The position numbers and the translations under genes were made by a program. From Mumia sp. zg.B17 (lineage in GTDB: Bacteria > Actinomycetota > Actinomycetes > Propionibacteriales > Nocardioidaceae): a DNA stretch of 64,000 nucleotides. Shown piece after piece: positions 25,387-36,149 of the stretch. The first letter of the stretch is position 1, and each line of letters begins with the position of its first letter. The stretch is taken from NCBI RefSeq assembly GCF_019550915.1, contig NZ_JAHWCI010000008.1:682001-746000 (forward strand), read 5' to 3'. The notes beneath the pieces were generated by a model that was given only the letters and a program-made list of their open reading frames with translations, was not told where the DNA came from and searched no databases.

Positions 25387-27854
25387 ACGTCCTCCTTGCG
25401 CAGGAGGTCGTCGGCGTCACCGCGCGCCACGACCACGCCCGCGAGGGTGATGACGATCGCCGCGGAGGCGAGCAGCACGAGCGACGCTGCCAGGACGGGC
25501 CCGTCGAGCGCGACGACACGCCCGAGGTCCGGCGCCGTCTCCGGGACGAGGGCGCGGGAGAGGACGGGCACCAGGACGGCCACCAGGAGCACCGCGCCGG
25601 CCACGCCCGCGACCAGGCCCGCTGCCATCGCCACCGCGCTCTCACCGAGCCGTGCGCGGCCCCGCACGGCTCGGGTCGCCCCGAGCGCACCGAGGACGGC
25701 CGACTCGGCGCGACTCCCACGCACACTGCCGAGCACGACCGCCGCGAGCCCGATCGCCCCCAGGAGCGCGACCCCCACAGCAGCCCAGCGCCATGCCGTC
25801 TGCGCCGCTCCGGGCGACAGCTCGCCCTGGCCGGAGCGAGCCCGCACCACGGTCACCGGGCGGTCGGCCACCGACGGCACGGCCCGGGCGGTCGCCAGCG
25901 GATCGCCGCTCGACAGGAGCAGGGTGTTGACGGTGAGGAGGGCCTCGGGCTTCGACAACGACGTCTGGACCGCCGTCCTGCTGGCCACCATCCCCTCCCC
26001 GGTGGGAAGACCGGACAAGGACCGCGCGATCCGGCGTACGACCGCTGGGAACGTCGCGGCCACGTCCGGGACGAGCACCTCCAGGCGGTCACCGACCACG
26101 ACGTCGAGATCCGACGCGAGCCCACCGGTGATCGCGATCGGGACGGCGCCGGCCACGACGCCGTCACCATCCTCACCACCGTCGACCGCCAACAGCGTGG
26201 TCTTGAGATCGGCCACCCCCACTGGCGTCTCGACGGCGCCGCGGACGCGGTCGACGGCGGGCAGCCCGGCGTACGGACCAAGGTCGACCTGAGGACTCTG
26301 CCGGCCATCGACGACCCGCTCGGCTCCGACGGAGACCCGGACGTCGTCACCGGTCTGCATCTCACGAGTCCGATCCACCACGGCACCTGCCGACGCGGAG
26401 GCGACCGCGGACGCGGCCGCCGTACCGACGACCAGAGCCACGAGCGTCAAGGTCGCGGCAGTCGCGCGCGACCGACCTCCGGCCCTACGGAGCGCGAGCA
26501 CGAGCGCCAGACCGTTGCTCGCGCGCGCAGCGACCCGTGCGGCGGCTCCGAGGAGCGGCCGGGTCAGCAGGACGGTGACGACGGCTGCGGCAACCAGTAC
26601 CAGTGCCGGCGCGAGAACCGTCAGCCCGTCGACACGAACGGCGCCCGACGACGACTCGAGCACGACGTCCCCGAGCCAGGCGGCGCGCGCCGTCAGGAGG
26701 ATGCCGGCACCGGCGAGGAGGATCGCGACGACCAGAGCCACCGGGGCGGTGCCCGAGCGCCCGACGACTGCCGGAGGCCAGGCGCGTGCGATGGCGAGTG
26801 CCGGCGGGACGACGACCGCGACCGCCAGGACGTACGGCGATGGTGGGCCGAGCGCCGCCGAGCACGCCACGAGCCCGAGCGCCGAGCCCAACGCCCCGAT
26901 GATCGCGACGTCACCGCCGTGCCACGCGATCACCTGGCCCGGGGACGCGCCCCTGGCCACGACCAGCATGGCCTCCGTGCTCCGAGCCGCGCGCACCGCG
27001 CCGGCGACGTGCCACATCACGAGGGTCCCGACGACGCCGACGAGCACCAGCGCGACCCGTCTCACCGCGTTGACGGAGGACTCGGCGCGCGCGATCTCGC
27101 GGACCCGGTCGGCGAGGCTGCCGTCGAGGGCCGCCCCAGCATCGTCGGCCTCCTCCACGAAGGCACGCAGTGCTGACGTCAACCGGTCGAGGTCGCTGCC
27201 CCCGACCGACGACGGGACCGTGAGCGTCCACGTGGACGTACGGTAGTCAGGGAGCCGCACCAGCGTCGCCGCCGAGAGGACGACCGGCCCGACCGCCCCG
27301 GCGTCGGAGCCGGAGGCGACTCCCGGATCGCCGAACCACCGCGGATCCGTCGGGTCGTCGGCCGCCCAGGTCCCCACGACGAGGACGCTCACGGGCCCGA
27401 GGTCCAGCGTGTCACCGGGCGAGACGCGCAGTCGCTCGGCGGCGGCCGTCGTCAGCGTCGCCTCGCTGTCCGACACCGCCCAGCGCCCGGAGGTCAACGA
27501 CGCGAGGCCGGCCAGCTCGCGACGTTCTTCGACCAGGAACGACCGTGAGCCGACGACGATGTCGTCGGCGCGGGTGCTCGCTGTGACGACGAGCCCGGAC
27601 GCCTCCGCGCGGCGGGCGAGGCGCTCGGCGGCACGGACCTCCTCGTCCATCCGCGTCGTGGCGGTGACCCGCAGGGCAGCGCTCCGAGGAGGGAGGTCTG
27701 CGAGGGCACGCGCGACGTCGTGGTCGAGCCGGTCTGCCGTGCTGGTCGCCAGTCCTGCCACGAGGACGGCGAACACGGCGCTGGTCACGGCGAAGGCAAC
27801 GAGAATCCCGGCATGGGCGCGAGAACGGCGCCACGTCAGGCCAGGATTCACCAC
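25383..27854 (-). CDS. FtsX-like ABC permease
   Basis: An 823-residue permease, first gene of the exporter operon. An N-terminal helix (HAGILVAFAVTSAVFAVLVAG) leads to an extracytoplasmic domain, then a multi-helix region from about residue 265 (VALVLVGVVGTLVMWHVAGAV), a second external domain near 500-700, and a C-terminal FtsX helix block ending in AGVVVARGDADDLLRKEDV. GTG 27854 has GGAGGGA at good spacing; the adjacent GTG 27851 is an alternative. It differs clearly from the second permease, so the exporter is likely a heteromeric complex. Confidence 0.82.
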   Translation of the reverse strand: MVNPGLTWRRSRAHAGILVAFAVTSAVFAVLVAGLATSTADRLDHDVARALADLPPRSAALRVTATTRMDEEVRAAERLARRAEASGLVVTASTRADDIVVGSRSFLVEERRELAGLASLTSGRWAVSDSEATLTTAAAERLRVSPGDTLDLGPVSVLVVGTWAADDPTDPRWFGDPGVASGSDAGAVGPVVLSAATLVRLPDYRTSTWTLTVPSSVGGSDLDRLTSALRAFVEEADDAGAALDGSLADRVREIARAESSVNAVRRVALVLVGVVGTLVMWHVAGAVRAARSTEAMLVVARGASPGQVIAWHGGDVAIIGALGSALGLVACSAALGPPSPYVLAVAVVVPPALAIARAWPPAVVGRSGTAPVALVVAILLAGAGILLTARAAWLGDVVLESSSGAVRVDGLTVLAPALVLVAAAVVTVLLTRPLLGAAARVAARASNGLALVLALRRAGGRSRATAATLTLVALVVGTAAASAVASASAGAVVDRTREMQTGDDVRVSVGAERVVDGRQSPQVDLGPYAGLPAVDRVRGAVETPVGVADLKTTLLAVDGGEDGDGVVAGAVPIAITGGLASDLDVVVGDRLEVLVPDVAATFPAVVRRIARSLSGLPTGEGMVASRTAVQTSLSKPEALLTVNTLLLSSGDPLATARAVPSVADRPVTVVRARSGQGELSPGAAQTAWRWAAVGVALLGAIGLAAVVLGSVRGSRAESAVLGALGATRAVRGRARLGESAVAMAAGLVAGVAGAVLLVAVLVPVLSRALVPETAPDLGRVVALDGPVLAASLVLLASAAIVITLAGVVVARGDADDLLRKEDV

Positions 27855-27917
27855 GACTTCCCTCCGGTCGGGCGACAGCGTAGGGCACGGCGGGGTCTTC
27901 GATGTCGGCCTCGGCGA

Positions 27918-28709
27918 TCACATCCCGGCCATCCGCAGGTCGTGCTCGATCTGCCGCGTCGCCTCCAGGAGCTCCGGCAGGAGCCTCTCCACGTCGTCCT
28001 CGGCGTCGCGCTGACCGGCGCTCACCGAGACGTTCGCCGCCGCGATGGTGCGTCCGCGGGGGTCGCGCACGGGCGCCGCCATGGAGCGGAGCCCGAGCTC
28101 GAGCTCCTGGTCGACCAGTGCCCAGCCCTGCTCGCGAACGACGTCGAGCTCGGCGCGCAGCTGTGCCGCCGAGGAAACGGTGCGCGGCGTGAGCCGTTCG
28201 AACGTCATCTCGGCGAGCACCCTGTCAAGGTCGCTGGGCTCGAGACCGGCGAGGAGCACCCGCCCCATCGAGGTCGCGTACGCCGGGAAACGGGTGCCGA
28301 CGCTGATGGCGACGGCCATGATCCGGCGGGTAGGGACGCGGGCGACGTAGACGATGTCAGCCCCGTCCAGGACCGACACCGACGACGACTCGTGGACGCG
28401 GTCGGTGAACGCCTTGAGGTGAGGCGTGGCGATGTCGGGCAGCGTGCTGCTGGAGAGGTAGGCGTAGCCGAGATCGAGGACGCGCGGACGCAGCCAGAAC
28501 TCGCGTCCGTCGGTGGCGGTGTATCCGAGCGAGACCAGCGTGTGCAAGAACCTGCGGGCCGTCGCGCGGGTCAGGCCGGTCTGTCGGGCCACCTCGGCGA
28601 GGGTCATGCGCGGGTGGTCGGCGTCGAAGGCCCGGATGACCGCGAGCCCTCGTTGCAAGGACTGGACCGACTCCACCGGTCGGCCGTCGTCAGTCGTCAC
28701 GGTTGGCAC
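27918..28709 (-). CDS. IclR-family regulator, PcaR/PcaU-like
   Basis: A 263-residue IclR regulator. The winged helix-turn-helix is at about residues 15-75 (SLQRGLAVIRAFDADHPRMTLAEVARQTGLTRATARRFLHTL) and the effector-binding domain follows, with VYVARVPTRRIMAVAISVGTRFPAYATSMGRVLLAGL typical of protocatechuate/beta-ketoadipate regulators. Start is GTG 28709 or GTG 28700. Divergent from the aldehyde dehydrogenase gene; the shared intergenic region holds a GCGTTCGC-TTA-GCGAACGC palindrome also found before pcaF. I infer that it controls both operons in response to an aromatic acid or pathway intermediate. Confidence 0.85.
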   Translation of the reverse strand: MPTVTTDDGRPVESVQSLQRGLAVIRAFDADHPRMTLAEVARQTGLTRATARRFLHTLVSLGYTATDGREFWLRPRVLDLGYAYLSSSTLPDIATPHLKAFTDRVHESSSVSVLDGADIVYVARVPTRRIMAVAISVGTRFPAYATSMGRVLLAGLEPSDLDRVLAEMTFERLTPRTVSSAAQLRAELDVVREQGWALVDQELELGLRSMAAPVRDPRGRTIAAANVSVSAGQRDAEDDVERLLPELLEATRQIEHDLRMAGM

Positions 28710-28764
28710 CCTATTCCGTCGTCGAGACCCCCACACGCGCTGCGGCGGTCGGCGACCTCTTCCG

Positions 28765-28793
28765 TTGACCTGTGATGAGCGTCATAGTAGGTT
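28765..28793 (+). promoter_or_regulatory. Sigma70-type promoter of the aldehyde dehydrogenase / ABC / decarboxylase operon
   Basis: TTGACC (28765-28770), 17-base spacer, TAGGTT (28788-28793). The predicted start near 28800 leaves the palindrome 28808-28826 just downstream, in repressor position. Confidence 0.6.
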
Positions 28794-28807
28794 CGTATGC
28801 TGGACAA

Positions 28808-28826
28808 GCGTTCGCTTAGCGAACGC
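28808..28826. promoter_or_regulatory. Palindromic operator GCGTTCGC-TTA-GCGAACGC
   Basis: Perfect 8-bp arms around TTA. The core GTTCGC-TTA-GCGAAC recurs at 38053-38067 upstream of pcaF with only the central base changed. It is the likely binding site of the adjacent IclR protein, by position and recurrence. Confidence 0.65.
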
Positions 28827-28867
28827 GCCGGGACAGCGACTGACCTTAGCACCGAGAGGACGAGGCT

Positions 28868-30328
28868 TTGCTGGACACATCGGTCTGGAGCGGACGGATC
28901 TCCCTCGGGGGAGACTGGGTGGAGGCATCGGGGGGCGCGACCTACACGGTGGTCGAGCCCGCGACCGGCGAGAGTCTCGGTCAGGTCGGCAAGGCGAGCC
29001 CCGACGACGTACGCCGGGCTGCACAGCACGCCACCGAGGCGCAGCGCAGCTGGGCGGCGACCCCTCACTCCGAGCGTGCCGCCGTGCTCCGCAGGGCGGG
29101 CGACCTGTGGCACGCCCACGCCGAGGAGGTGATGGGCTGGAACGTCCGCGAGGTCGGCGCCGTCCCCGGAATGGCCGGGTTCTCCCTCGACGTGGCAGCA
29201 GCGGAGTGCTTCGAGGCGGCCGCGCTCCCGTCGTACGCCGCCGGCAAGGTACTCGCCACCGACCAGCCGCGTCTCTCGATCTCCCAGCGGGTCCCGGCGG
29301 GCGTCGTCGGCGTGATCTCCCCGTTCAACGTCCCCCTCATCCTCAGCATCCGGGCCGTCGCCCCGGCGCTCGCGCTCGGCAACGCCGTCATCCTCAAGCC
29401 CGACCCGCGCTCGGCGGTGACCGGCGGTGTGACGATCGTGCGGATCTTCGAGGAGGCTGGCCTCCCCGCCGGTGTCCTCCAGCTGCTGCCCGGCGGCGCC
29501 GACGTGGGCGAGGCGCTCACCGCCGACCCCGACGTCCGGGTCATCGCGTTCACCGGGTCGACACCCGCCGGCCGCAAGGTGGGCGAGGCCGCGGGGCGTC
29601 ACCTCAAGCGCGCCCACCTCGAGCTCGGCGGCAACTCCGCCTTCCTGGTCCTCGAAGACGCCGACGTCGACCAGGCGGTGAACCTCGCCGCCTGGGGCGC
29701 CTTCTTCCACCAGGGCCAGATCTGCATGACGGTCGGGCGGCACCTCGTCCACGACAGCCTGTACGACGCGTACGTCGAGAAGCTCGCCGCGAAGGCCGAC
29801 CAGCTGCCCGTCGGCAACCCGGCCACCGACGACGTGGCGCTCGGGCCGATCATCGACGAGGCGCAGCGCGACAAGATCCACGCCCTCGTCACAGGGAGCC
29901 AGCAGGCGGGAGCACGCCTGGTCGCCGGCGGGACGTACGACGGGCTGTTCTACCGCCCCACCGTGCTCGCCGACTCGCCGGTCGACGCGCCTGCGTACGC
30001 CGAGGAGGTCTTCGGGCCCGTCGCGTCGGTGGTCAGGTTCTCCGACCTCGACGAAGCGGTGAAGCTGGCCACGGCCGGCGACTACGGGCTCTCGCTCGGG
30101 ATCGTCACCCGCGACGCCATGCGCGGTCTGGAGCTCGCGGCCCGCATCCCGTCGGGCATCGTCCACGTCAACGACCAGACGGTGAACGACGAGGCCAACG
30201 CACCGTTCGGCGGACTGGGGGTCTCCGGCACCGGCTCGAGGCACGGCGGCGCCGAGGCCAACATCGACGCGTTCACCGAGACCCGCTGGATCACGCTCCG
30301 CAGCGAACCCCCGACGTTCCCCTTCTGA
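28868..30328 (+). CDS. Benzaldehyde-type aldehyde dehydrogenase
   Basis: A 486-residue NAD(P)+-dependent aldehyde dehydrogenase oxidising an aromatic aldehyde to the acid. Seen: SPFNVPLILSIR, the cofactor segment ILKPDPRSAVTGG, FTGSTPAGRKVGEAAG, the general base in LELGGNSAFLV, and the catalytic Cys in HQGQICMTVGR, a block typical of benzaldehyde/vanillin dehydrogenases. The start is TTG 28868 with GAGAGGACGAGG just upstream. It leads an operon with an ABC importer and a benzoylformate-decarboxylase-like enzyme, so the aldehyde produced by that decarboxylase is the likely substrate. Confidence 0.88.
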   Translation: MLDTSVWSGRISLGGDWVEASGGATYTVVEPATGESLGQVGKASPDDVRRAAQHATEAQRSWAATPHSERAAVLRRAGDLWHAHAEEVMGWNVREVGAVPGMAGFSLDVAAAECFEAAALPSYAAGKVLATDQPRLSISQRVPAGVVGVISPFNVPLILSIRAVAPALALGNAVILKPDPRSAVTGGVTIVRIFEEAGLPAGVLQLLPGGADVGEALTADPDVRVIAFTGSTPAGRKVGEAAGRHLKRAHLELGGNSAFLVLEDADVDQAVNLAAWGAFFHQGQICMTVGRHLVHDSLYDAYVEKLAAKADQLPVGNPATDDVALGPIIDEAQRDKIHALVTGSQQAGARLVAGGTYDGLFYRPTVLADSPVDAPAYAEEVFGPVASVVRFSDLDEAVKLATAGDYGLSLGIVTRDAMRGLELAARIPSGIVHVNDQTVNDEANAPFGGLGVSGTGSRHGGAEANIDAFTETRWITLRSEPPTFPF

Positions 30329-30357
30329 CCTTCAGCCCCACCCCCGAGAGGAATCAC

Positions 30358-31305
30358 ATGCGCCCCACGACCAAGGCCGCCGCGGTCTTAGCGTCGCTCG
30401 TCCTGCTGACCGCCTGCGGAGGCGACGACGACGCCGGTGCCGACGGCCCGGACGAGGTCACGGTCGGGGTCATCCCGATCGTCGACACCGCGCCGATCTG
30501 GCTCGGCAAGGAGAAGGGCTTCTTCGAGGACGAGGGCATCGACCTCGAGATCGAGACCACGACCGGCGGCGCCGCGGCCGTGCCCGGGGTCGTCAGCGGT
30601 GACTTCGACTTCGCCTTCGGCAACGTGGTGTCGCTGATGGTGGGAGCCGACCAGGGACTCCCGCTGACCTTCGTCACCAACGGCACGTCGTCGGCCGGAG
30701 TGGAGCCCGACTTCGGCGCGGTGCTGGTGCCCGGCGACTCGCCGGTCAAGACGCCGAAGGACCTCGCGGGCAAGACCGTCTCGGTCAACAACCTCAAGAA
30801 CATCGGCGACACCACCATCCGTGCCGCGATCGAGACCGACGGCGGCGACCCCGAGGACGTCAAGTTCGTCGAAGTGCCCTTCCCCGAAGCCCCTGCAGCG
30901 CTCGCCAACGATCAGGTCGACGCGATCTGGGTGCTCGAGCCGTTCATGTCCGCCGCGCTGGCCGACGGGGCGCGGGCGGTCACCTACAACTACCTCGACA
31001 TGTCGCCCGAGCTCGACATCGCCGGCTACTTCACCACCACCGAGTACGCCGGAAAGAACAAGGACCTGGTCGAGCGCTTCAGCCGCGCCATGAACAAGTC
31101 GCTGGACTACGCCGGCGACAACGACCAGGAGGTGCGCGACATCGTCGGCACCTACACCAAGATCGACGAGCCGACTCGCGCCAAGATGGTCCTGCCTGTC
31201 TTCCGCTCGGAGTTCGACGAGGCGTCGATGGAGAAGCTCGGCACCGCCGCCGTGAAGTACGGGACTCTCAAGAACGAGCCTGACCTGGACGCCCTGCTTC
31301 CATGA
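30358..31305 (+). CDS. ABC transporter substrate-binding lipoprotein, NitT/TauT (NMT1/SsuA) family
   Basis: A 315-residue lipoprotein: signal peptide with lipobox LLTAC (Cys near residue 20), then an acidic linker (GGDDDAGADGPDE) and a two-lobe periplasmic-binding fold with VGVIPIVDTAPIWLGKEKGFFEDEGIDLE, the hallmark of the SsuA/THI5-like group. GAGAGGAA stands before ATG 30358. The ligand is probably an aromatic or aryl-glyoxylic acid, inferred from flanking catabolic enzymes; the family also binds sulfonates, nitrate and pyrimidines. Confidence 0.88.
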   Translation: MRPTTKAAAVLASLVLLTACGGDDDAGADGPDEVTVGVIPIVDTAPIWLGKEKGFFEDEGIDLEIETTTGGAAAVPGVVSGDFDFAFGNVVSLMVGADQGLPLTFVTNGTSSAGVEPDFGAVLVPGDSPVKTPKDLAGKTVSVNNLKNIGDTTIRAAIETDGGDPEDVKFVEVPFPEAPAALANDQVDAIWVLEPFMSAALADGARAVTYNYLDMSPELDIAGYFTTTEYAGKNKDLVERFSRAMNKSLDYAGDNDQEVRDIVGTYTKIDEPTRAKMVLPVFRSEFDEASMEKLGTAAVKYGTLKNEPDLDALLP

Positions 31306-32144
31306 CGTCGGTCACCGCGTCCCCGTCCGCCGACACGCCCGCGCCCCCGCGTCGCGCCGGCGGACGGGGCGCCCCACTCTCCTCGGCAGCGCTCGGGCTG
31401 CTCGGCATTGTCGGGTTCCTCGTGACCTGGGAGCTCGTGGTGCGCTCCGGGCTGGTCGAGGAGCGCTTCCTCCCGACCGCGTCGACCGTCCTCGGCGAGC
31501 TGCGCAGCCTCGCGGGCACCAGCGACTTCTGGGCGTCGGTCCGAGAGACCGTGACGACCTGGGCGATCGGTCTGGCCATCTCGGCGGCCGCCGGCGTGGC
31601 GCTCGGCCTGGTCATCGGTCAGAGCCGGTTCCTACGCCGCGCCACGAACTCGACGATCGAGTTCCTGCGTCCCATCCCCTCGGTGGCGCTGATCCCGCTC
31701 GCCTCTCTTCTGTACGGCACCTCGATGCAGTCCACCCTGCTGCTGGTCCTCTATGCGTCCTTCTGGCAGGTGCTCATCCAGGTCCTCTACGGCGTCGGCG
31801 ACGTGGATCCCGTGGCCTCGGACACCGCACGCAGCTACGGCCTCGGATGGGCCGCGCGCGTCCGCTACCTCGTCTGGCCGTCGGCTCTGCCTTACGTGAT
31901 GACGGGTCTGCGTCTCGGTGCGGCCGTCGCCCTCATCCTCACGATCACCGGTGAGCTCATCATCGGAGGAGGTGGGCTCGGCACCGCGATCGCGCTCGCG
32001 AACTCCGGCGGCGCCACGGCCCAGATGTACGCCCTCATCCTCATGACCGGGTTCATCGGTGTCGCCATCAACCTCGTCGCACGCCTCGTCGAGCGGCGCG
32101 CCCTTCGCTGGCACGTCTCGGTCCGACGGGAGGAGGTCGCATGA
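31302..32144 (+). CDS. ABC transporter permease (SsuC/TauC type)
   Basis: A 280-residue inner-membrane permease with about six helices and the cytoplasmic coupling loop ARSYGLGWAARVRYLVWPSALPYVMTGLR. ATG 31302 overlaps the binding-protein stop (ATGA). The N-terminal 30 residues are Pro/Arg-rich and precede the first helix (ALGLLGIVGFLVTWELVV). Paired with a second, different permease. Confidence 0.88.
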   Translation: MTSVTASPSADTPAPPRRAGGRGAPLSSAALGLLGIVGFLVTWELVVRSGLVEERFLPTASTVLGELRSLAGTSDFWASVRETVTTWAIGLAISAAAGVALGLVIGQSRFLRRATNSTIEFLRPIPSVALIPLASLLYGTSMQSTLLLVLYASFWQVLIQVLYGVGDVDPVASDTARSYGLGWAARVRYLVWPSALPYVMTGLRLGAAVALILTITGELIIGGGGLGTAIALANSGGATAQMYALILMTGFIGVAINLVARLVERRALRWHVSVRREEVA

Positions 32145-32903
32145 GGATCCTCACCCGCGTCGCCTACGTGCTCGGGCTCCCGGTCGTGCTCGTCCTGCTG
32201 TGGTGGGTACTGACCATCGACTCAACCAACTTCTTCGTCCCCGAGCCGGGCGAGCTGGCCGCCACGTTCGTCGACACCTGGATCGGCCCTCGGTTCCGCG
32301 AGGACGTCCTCCCGAGCGTCGCCCGCTTCACCGTCGGGACGCTGCTCGCGATCGTCCTCGGCGTCGCCGCGGGCCTGCTGATCGGCTCGGTGCGGTGGTT
32401 GCGGTCGCTGCTCGAGCCGATGCTCGAGTTCTTCCGCGCCCTCCCGCCGCCGGTCCTCGTTCCGGTCCTGATGCTGCTCATCGGCGTCGACAACCGTATG
32501 AAGGTGCTGGTCATCGTCTTCGGCGCGATCTGGCCCGTCCTGCTCAACACCGTCGAAGGCGTACGCGCCGTCGACCCGGTCCTCGTCGACACCGCCCGGA
32601 CGTACGGGCTCACCCGGCTCACGCGCCTGCGGACGCTCGTGCTCCCCAGCGCTGCGCCGCAGATCGCGGCCGGGGTGCGGCAGGCACTCTCCATCGGGCT
32701 GATCCTCATGGTGATCTCCGAGATGTTCGCCTCGTCGTCAGGGCTCGGCTTCACGATCGTGGTGTTCCAGCGGTCGTTCGCGGTCGTCGAGATGTGGAGC
32801 GGCATCGTTCTGCTCGGCCTGATCGGGGTGGCGGTCTCGATCGTCTTCCAGGCGTGCGAGCGCCGGGTCCTCCATTGGTACTACGGCCAGAAAGAGGTGC
32901 AGC

Positions 32904-32914
<11 letters not shown>
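32141..32914 (+). CDS. ABC transporter permease (SsuC/TauC type), second
   Basis: A 257-residue permease with about six helices and the coupling loop ARTYGLTRLTRLRTLVLPSAAPQI. ATG 32141 overlaps the previous stop by four bases. Two non-identical permeases in this family usually form a heterodimeric channel. Confidence 0.88.
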
Positions 32915-33742
<828 letters not shown>

Positions 33743-33746
<4 letters not shown>

Positions 33747-35359
33747 CGGCGGACGTCCGCACCGCCACGTTCGACGTCCTGCGGCGTCACGCCATGACGA
33801 CCATCTTCTCCAACCCGGGGTCGACGGAGGTCCCGTTCCTCGTCGACCTGCCCGACGACCTCCGGTTCGTGCTCGCACTCCACGAGGGGTCGGTCGTCGG
33901 GATCGCGTCGGGGTGGGCGATCGCCACGCGCGAACCGGCCCTCGTGCTGCTGCACACCACGGCCGGGCTGGGCAACAGCGTCGGGGCGATCGCCACCGCG
34001 AGGGTGAACCACGCGCCGCTCGTGGTCGTCGTCGGACAGCAGGACCGGCGCCACCTGGCACTCGAACCGTTCCTGGCCGGGAGGCTGGACAGCCTCGCCG
34101 GCGACTACCCGCTCGACATGCTGAATCCGGTGCGTCCGCAGGACGTCCCGTCGGCGATCGACCGTGCGGCACACCGTGCACGCCGTGACCAGGGACCGGT
34201 TGTGGTGGTTGTGCCGATGGACGACTGGAGCACCCCGTACGACCCTCAGGACCTGTCCGCTGCGCGGGTGGTCCGTACGCCCGCGCCGGAGGGCGTCGAC
34301 GTCGGTGACCTGGCGCGGCTGGTCGGCCGTGCCGAGCGACCGGCGGTGGTCGCCGGGTCCGGCAACGACAGCCGGACCGGCTGGGACGCGTTGACGGCGC
34401 TCGCGGAGCGGCTCGAGGCACCGGTCTGGCAGGAGCCGTTCGGGGCACGGGCCGGGTTCCCGCAGGACCACCGTCTCTTCGCCGGTCACCTTCCCGCCGA
34501 CCGGCCCCGGGTCCGCGCGGCCCTCGGCAACGCCGACGTGGTGCTGATCGTGGGCTGCGCTGCACTCCGCCAGTACCCGTGGGCGGAGGGCCCGCTCGTC
34601 CCTCCGGGCGCCACGGTCGTGGTCGTGACAGCCGATCCCGAAGAGGCGTACCGGTCACCGGTCGAGCTCGCCGTGGTCGCCGACCCCACCGTGGTCGTCC
34701 GCGCGCTCCTCGAGGCACTCGGCCCTCGTCCTGCCGAGCTCTCCGAGCGGTCGTGTCGTCCCGACCCGCCGAAGCCCGAGCGGCCGACGGGCCTGGTCGA
34801 GAGCGGACGGCTCCGGTCCGCGGACGTCTTCGAGGTCCTCGCCGACGTTCTCCCGCGCGACACGGTCCTCCTCGAGGAGTCACCGTCGTCGCGCCCGTTG
34901 CTGCAGGCGATGGTCCCCGCTCGGGAGCCGCTCGGGTTCGTGTCGGCGGCGATGGGTGGGCTCGGGTTCGCCATGCCGGCCGCCATCGGCGTCAAGATGG
35001 CGGTCCCGCAGCGGCCGGTCGTGGCGGTGGTAGGTGACGGGTCAGCGATGTACGCGGTGCAGTCGCTGTGGACGGCTTCGCACCTCGACGTCGGCGTGCT
35101 GTGGATCGTGATGGCCAACGGCGGCTACGCGGTGATGGACCGGCTCGCCGAGCGCGCTTCCGGCAAGCCGCCGTGGCCGTCGTTCCTCGAGGTGTCGGTC
35201 GGTCGGATCGCCGAGGCACTGGGCTGCGACGTCGTCCATGTCGACGACATCGAGACGCTCACGCACATCCTGACCGATGCCGCCTCGCGCCTCAACGAGC
35301 CCGGACGGCCCCTTCTCGTGGAGGTCGCCGTCGCCCCCGACACGAGCTTCGCGCCCTAG
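33743..35359 (+). CDS. mdlC: Thiamine-diphosphate decarboxylase, benzoylformate-decarboxylase-like
   Basis: A 538-residue ThDP enzyme with the three-domain decarboxylase plan. Active-site residues of benzoylformate decarboxylase are seen as Ser27 (NPGSTEVPF), Glu48 (ALHEGSV) and His71 (LLHTTAGLGN); the ThDP-Mg motif starts at Gly431 (GDGSAMY) and ends in NGGYAVM. The second catalytic His of the Pseudomonas enzyme (His281) appears replaced by Tyr278 in ALRQYPW. Last gene of an operon with an aldehyde dehydrogenase and importer, so conversion of a (4-hydroxy)phenylglyoxylate to the aldehyde is the best guess. The Tyr substitution makes an altered substrate or reaction possible. Confidence 0.8.
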
Positions 35360-35374
35360 CCGCGCGACACCGAC

Positions 35375-35426
35375 CGAGCGTGCCCGCTTCGCGCCCGTCC
35401 CCCGGGGAGGCGAGCGGGCACGCTCG
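35375..35426. terminator. Hairpin terminator between mdlC and pcaJ
   Basis: Perfect 14-bp stem (arms 35375-35388 and 35413-35426) with a 24-base GC-rich loop, 15 bases after the decarboxylase stop and 27 before the convergent pcaJ stop. Confidence 0.7.
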
Positions 35427-35453
35427 CCCCGTGCGTTCCCAGAGGTCCCGGTG

Positions 35454-36149
35454 TCAGTCCTCCAGCCGGCGGATCGTCACCGGCAGCCTGTCGCGGAGAC
35501 CGTCGACGGAGATCCCGTAGGTCGCCCGCACGGTGACGCCGTCGGGTCCCACGTCGACGATGCCGTACTCGGTGTAGACGCGGCTGACGCACGCGAGGCC
35601 GGTGACCGGATAGGTCAAGGACTCGACGAGCTTGCTCGACCCGTCCTTGGCGAAGAGCGTCATCATCACGAACACCCGCTTGGCTCCGACGGCCAGGTCC
35701 ATCGCGCCGCCCACCGCGGGGATCGCGTCCTCCACGCCGGTATGCCAGTTGGCGAGGTCGCCGCGCTGCGACACCTGGAACGCCCCGAGGACGCACACGT
35801 CGAGGTGCCCGCCCCGCATCATCGCGAACGAGTCGGCGTGGTGGAAGTAGGAGGCGCCGGGAAGCTCTGTCACCGGCACCTTGCCCGCGTTGACGAGGTC
35901 GGGATCGACGTCCTCGCCCTGCGCCACCGGGCCCATCCCGAGCATCCCGTTCTCCGTGTGGAGGACGATGCCGGAGTCGGGCGTGAGGTGGTCGGCGACA
36001 TGGGTGGGCCGACCGATGCCGAGGTTGACGTACGACCCGGGAGGGATGTCACCGGCCACCACCCGCGCCAGCTCGTCGCGCGACAGAGGTGCCCGGTCGG
36101 GGTGCTCGACGGTCACGTCGGTGCGCTCGCCGACGTCGGGCGCTCTCAT
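35454..36149 (-). CDS. pcaJ: 3-oxoadipate CoA-transferase subunit B
   Basis: A 231-residue beta subunit that, with PcaI, transfers CoA from succinyl-CoA to 3-oxoadipate. The catalytic Glu is in HTENGMLGMGP; GSYVNLGIGRPTHVADHL and SYFHHADSFAMMRGGHLDV are characteristic. ATG 36149 overlaps the pcaI stop (ATGA). Last gene of the minus-strand pca run. Acetoacetate CoA-transferase is the alternative within the family; the thiolase and pcaL neighbours favour oxoadipate. Confidence 0.9.
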   Translation of the reverse strand: MRAPDVGERTDVTVEHPDRAPLSRDELARVVAGDIPPGSYVNLGIGRPTHVADHLTPDSGIVLHTENGMLGMGPVAQGEDVDPDLVNAGKVPVTELPGASYFHHADSFAMMRGGHLDVCVLGAFQVSQRGDLANWHTGVEDAIPAVGGAMDLAVGAKRVFVMMTLFAKDGSSKLVESLTYPVTGLACVSRVYTEYGIVDVGPDGVTVRATYGISVDGLRDRLPVTIRRLED